Assembly (NCBI GenBank): GCA_023846275.1 | Contig: CM043869.1 | Span: 22,857,737-22,921,736 of the forward strand | Direction of reading: 5' to 3' | Length of the DNA: 64,000 bases | Origin: Vanilla planifolia | Lineage: Eukaryota > Streptophyta > Magnoliopsida > Asparagales > Orchidaceae | In this document: positions 61,386 to 64,000 of the stretch, one piece after another | Layout of the letters: the number at the start of each line of letters is the position of its first letter | Position numbering within the stretch: the first letter of the stretch is position 1 | The notes under the pieces: generated by a model | What the model saw: the letters and a program-made list of their open reading frames with translations, nothing else | Databases searched by the model: none | What the model was told of the DNA's origin: nothing | Made by a program: the position numbers and the translations under genes

Positions 61386-64000
61386 AAGGCTCCACTTAAC
61401 CAACCTATTAATCTAAGGATAATCAAGATTAAATGTAAGCAAGATCATATATAAAGATGCATAAAGTCATAAGTAAGGTTTTAACAGTGAGACAAAAATA
61501 AAAAAATGCAAACATCCAAGTAATGTAAATTAAGTATCACAATTACTAAAATTGTTTTAACCATCAATGCATTAAAAATAAAGAACTATGCACATACAAA
61601 ACCAAATATTGATAGATAATATTACCTTCACTCAACACAAAACACTACTTATTTTCACATTTTAGGAGTGGAACTAGTGAGACTTTAATAAGCTTAAAAG
61701 ATAAATCCAATAAGATAACATAAAATGCTATATTATAATACCAATATAAAATGATGTCATGATAACATAATATTATAATAATGAACTAAAAGAATAAATC
61801 AATAATACTAAACAAAACATAAGAAAGTATTTATATGTTTGTTATCTTATTTTTTGTTTTAAATGTATTTTTTTGGTAGAGCTTAATTTTTTTTTAAAAT
61901 CATTATCCCCTATATTCAATAACTAATATCATATGACCTTGACTTGACATAATACTAAATAGAGGTATCCTCTTTTAGCCACCCTAAATAGAGCACTAGT
62001 GGCTTAAAATATATCCATATATAAGGGCATCCTCACCTTAATTATAGGGATATTTTCTTAGGAAACAATATATTCTCTCTTTGTGTTATTCATTATAATT
62101 AATTTACTATATCATGAAATATGACAAGGTCATTGATTGCATAGGAAATATACTTTCGTATTCTTTTTTTATTACTTTTTGTGTACTTATCTTTATTTTG
62201 ATGTGAATCAAGTGATACCACTATCTAAAATAAAATGAAAACATGTGAATAAAATTCATGTTGAATCAAGAATCAAAATAATCACATGTGAATAAAATTC
62301 CATAAGCATTACCAATATAAAGTATCATTAAATCCAAAATGAAATAATTTAATATTATATATAAAAACACACTATGGCATTATATTAGAGCTTATTAGAT
62401 TTATCTAAATGGATCCAACATGGAGACTCTTTGACCACTCTCTTTCTATTTATGTCATATAAGTAAAATAGTTATTATATAATCTCTAGTATTATGTAAT
62501 TACCAACTATTTCTAAATTTTTTAATCCTAAAAATTACCTGATGTTAAAGTTTACACATTATACTTTATGATTTCCTCATCATATAATATGATCCAACCT
62601 TACCAATTTCTATAATTACTCGTGTTGTATAATCATTTGGATCATCTAGTATGATCAATATCCTCTTATTAGATTTGTAATATTTTAGCCTTCCTAATGA
62701 GATTTTATTATCCCAAAAACAATTAGGTTTTGTCCTTTTTTGGAATCCATCTCTCACTTGCTCACCTATTCCATAACTATAGCTATAACATGATTAACCT
62801 TAAAGTTCTTATGAGATTCATGCCTAGTTTGCCCTCAAACATTGACTCACCAAATCTAAGCTTTTTACATTTACTTCCTTTATATAGTTGATATGCCACT
62901 ATTCATCCATGTACCCCCTTCACCTAAAAACATACCAAGAGTCACTCCTTATTTGATGATTCCTTTCTCTAGAAAATCACCCAACAACTACTCCCCACCC
63001 TTTTTTCTCCTAGGTGTTATAGTCTCACTAGCTTCTACTTGGTTCATCCTTAAATCAAATAAAACAAAGGGAGGTACCACTCTTATATGATGGTGTCCCT
63101 AACTACAACTCTACTATTGGAAATTGTTTTGTGCCAATTGGTGATTTTTAATGATAATTATTAAGATCCAATCAACTACTTATTTCCTTCCACATGTTCA
63201 TCATCTGACCAATAAAAGCTTGGAAAATTGCAAATTTAATAAATTGTTTATCTTGAGATCTTTATTGAATTTTTTGATCAATTTGAGTCTAAGTGTATGC
63301 TTTCATGCAATTTAAATAATAAGAACTTAGTTGACCAATTTCCATAACTATAAAGTTATAAAATAATTTGATGTTTTAGAATGCACTTAAAAAGTGTTCT
63401 CTCCAACAAATAGTATGCAATGCATGTGGTATCTCCCGTTTCAAATTGACTGAAAATGAGGAGAAACTTACATCCAACAAAAGTCTTAAAAAACCTCATA
63501 ATAGTCTTAGGGTTGCAACAACTACAAATGTCATTTCGTGCTGTAGATATCTTACACTACATAGGAGGTATAAAGATCATAAGTAGATGGTACATCCTTT
63601 AAATGGAGAGGCCTAAAAAATATGTTGACTTAGGGATTACAATCTTTTGTCCAATCTTTAAAATGCAAGGCTTGGCCAATGCACATATAGGTTTAATCCT
63701 TTCATGAACACAATAATTTCATACTCATATTGTCTAACCTTCTTATAGTGTGCAATTTATCACCATTAATATATATGATTAACTCTTTAATTTTTTTGAT
63801 ACTAAAAATATCTAGACTAACCAACTTGACAACAAATTTAGATCTAATTGATGACTTAAATTTTATGGAACAAAAGTATTATTATTTGGAACATAGAACT
63901 ATCTATAAGGTGTCATGTTCTAAGCTCTCAAAAATGACCTTATCTCCTAGTTATTGAAATAAAAAAAATAAGCAAATGTGAAAAAAAAAAAGAAAAAAAT
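61386..64000. other. AT-rich intergenic DNA to the window end
   Basis: No gene or transposon protein was identified. The part at about 62,540-63,110 is less AT-rich and has two overlapping short frames: 62,893-63,090 (+), with one hydrophobic stretch, and 62,566-62,757 (-), charged. Neither has a recognisable domain. This could be the edge of another decayed element that continues beyond the window. Confidence 0.4.

Noticed and set aside
62893-63090. 65-codon frame with a hydrophobic stretch
   Set aside because: No start context, homologous motif or neighbouring gene structure supports it, and an overlapping minus-strand frame of similar size lies beside it. It is left as unassigned.
1-64000. 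tRNA, rRNA or other structured RNA genes
   Set aside because: No tRNA A/B boxes or rRNA-like conserved blocks were recognised on reading. The tRNA-like words found are primer binding sites of retrotransposons.

Overview
This is a plant nuclear window, and most likely a monocot. It has one GC-rich, intron-containing protein-coding gene near the left end, sitting in about 60 kb of very AT-rich, CpG-poor, decayed retrotransposons. The monocot guess rests on the high GC of the gene against its surroundings and on the mix of long-LTR SIRE/Maximus-type Copia, Tekay/Del-type Gypsy and L1-type LINE remnants. A palm or another slowly evolving monocot would fit, but the sequence alone does not name the species. 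Nothing bacterial, organellar or viral was seen.

Gene region (about 2,130-4,830). A complete LRR-III receptor-like kinase of the pollen receptor-like kinase (PRK) type is encoded at 2,406-4,550 (+). A 72-nt phase-1 intron lies at 3,766-3,837. The intron is a multiple of three and has no in-frame stop, so the spliced protein is 690 aa and an intron-retained one would be 714 aa. Related repeats (840-1,310 and 6,490-6,965) flank the gene in the same orientation.

Transposon region, left to right. (1) 7,339-16,066: SIRE-like Copia element A (+). Its 5' LTR is interrupted by a solo LTR of related family B (7,522-9,740). (2) 18,087-26,304: SIRE-like Copia element C (-), delimited by a perfect 5-bp target duplication TTCAT, with recognisable gag and primer-binding-site remnants but most of pol lost. 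(3) About 31,200-36,960: an L1-type LINE (+) with endonuclease, reverse transcriptase, zf-RVT and RNase H remnants, interrupted by a second family-B solo LTR in opposite orientation (33,789-35,811). (4) 38,447-58,990: a Tekay/Del-like Gypsy composite with the order LTR-internal-LTR-internal-LTR. Its middle LTR holds a 1,953-bp solo LTR with perfect TSD AAAAT (45,590-47,542). Its third LTR is split by a second L1-type LINE (from about 52,334) and a fragment of another Gypsy integrase (about 56,085-56,700).

The rest (1,311-2,130, 4,831-6,249, 16,067-18,081, 26,310-31,200, 36,961-38,446, 58,991-64,000) is AT-rich sequence without a recognisable gene, apart from microsatellites and a 39-bp minisatellite at 61,080-61,385. 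All transposon reading frames are broken by many stops and frameshifts, so apart from the PRK gene nothing here looks able to make a full protein. The clearest results are the nesting order, the reconstructed target duplications and the frame-neutral intron. No undescribed gene system was found.
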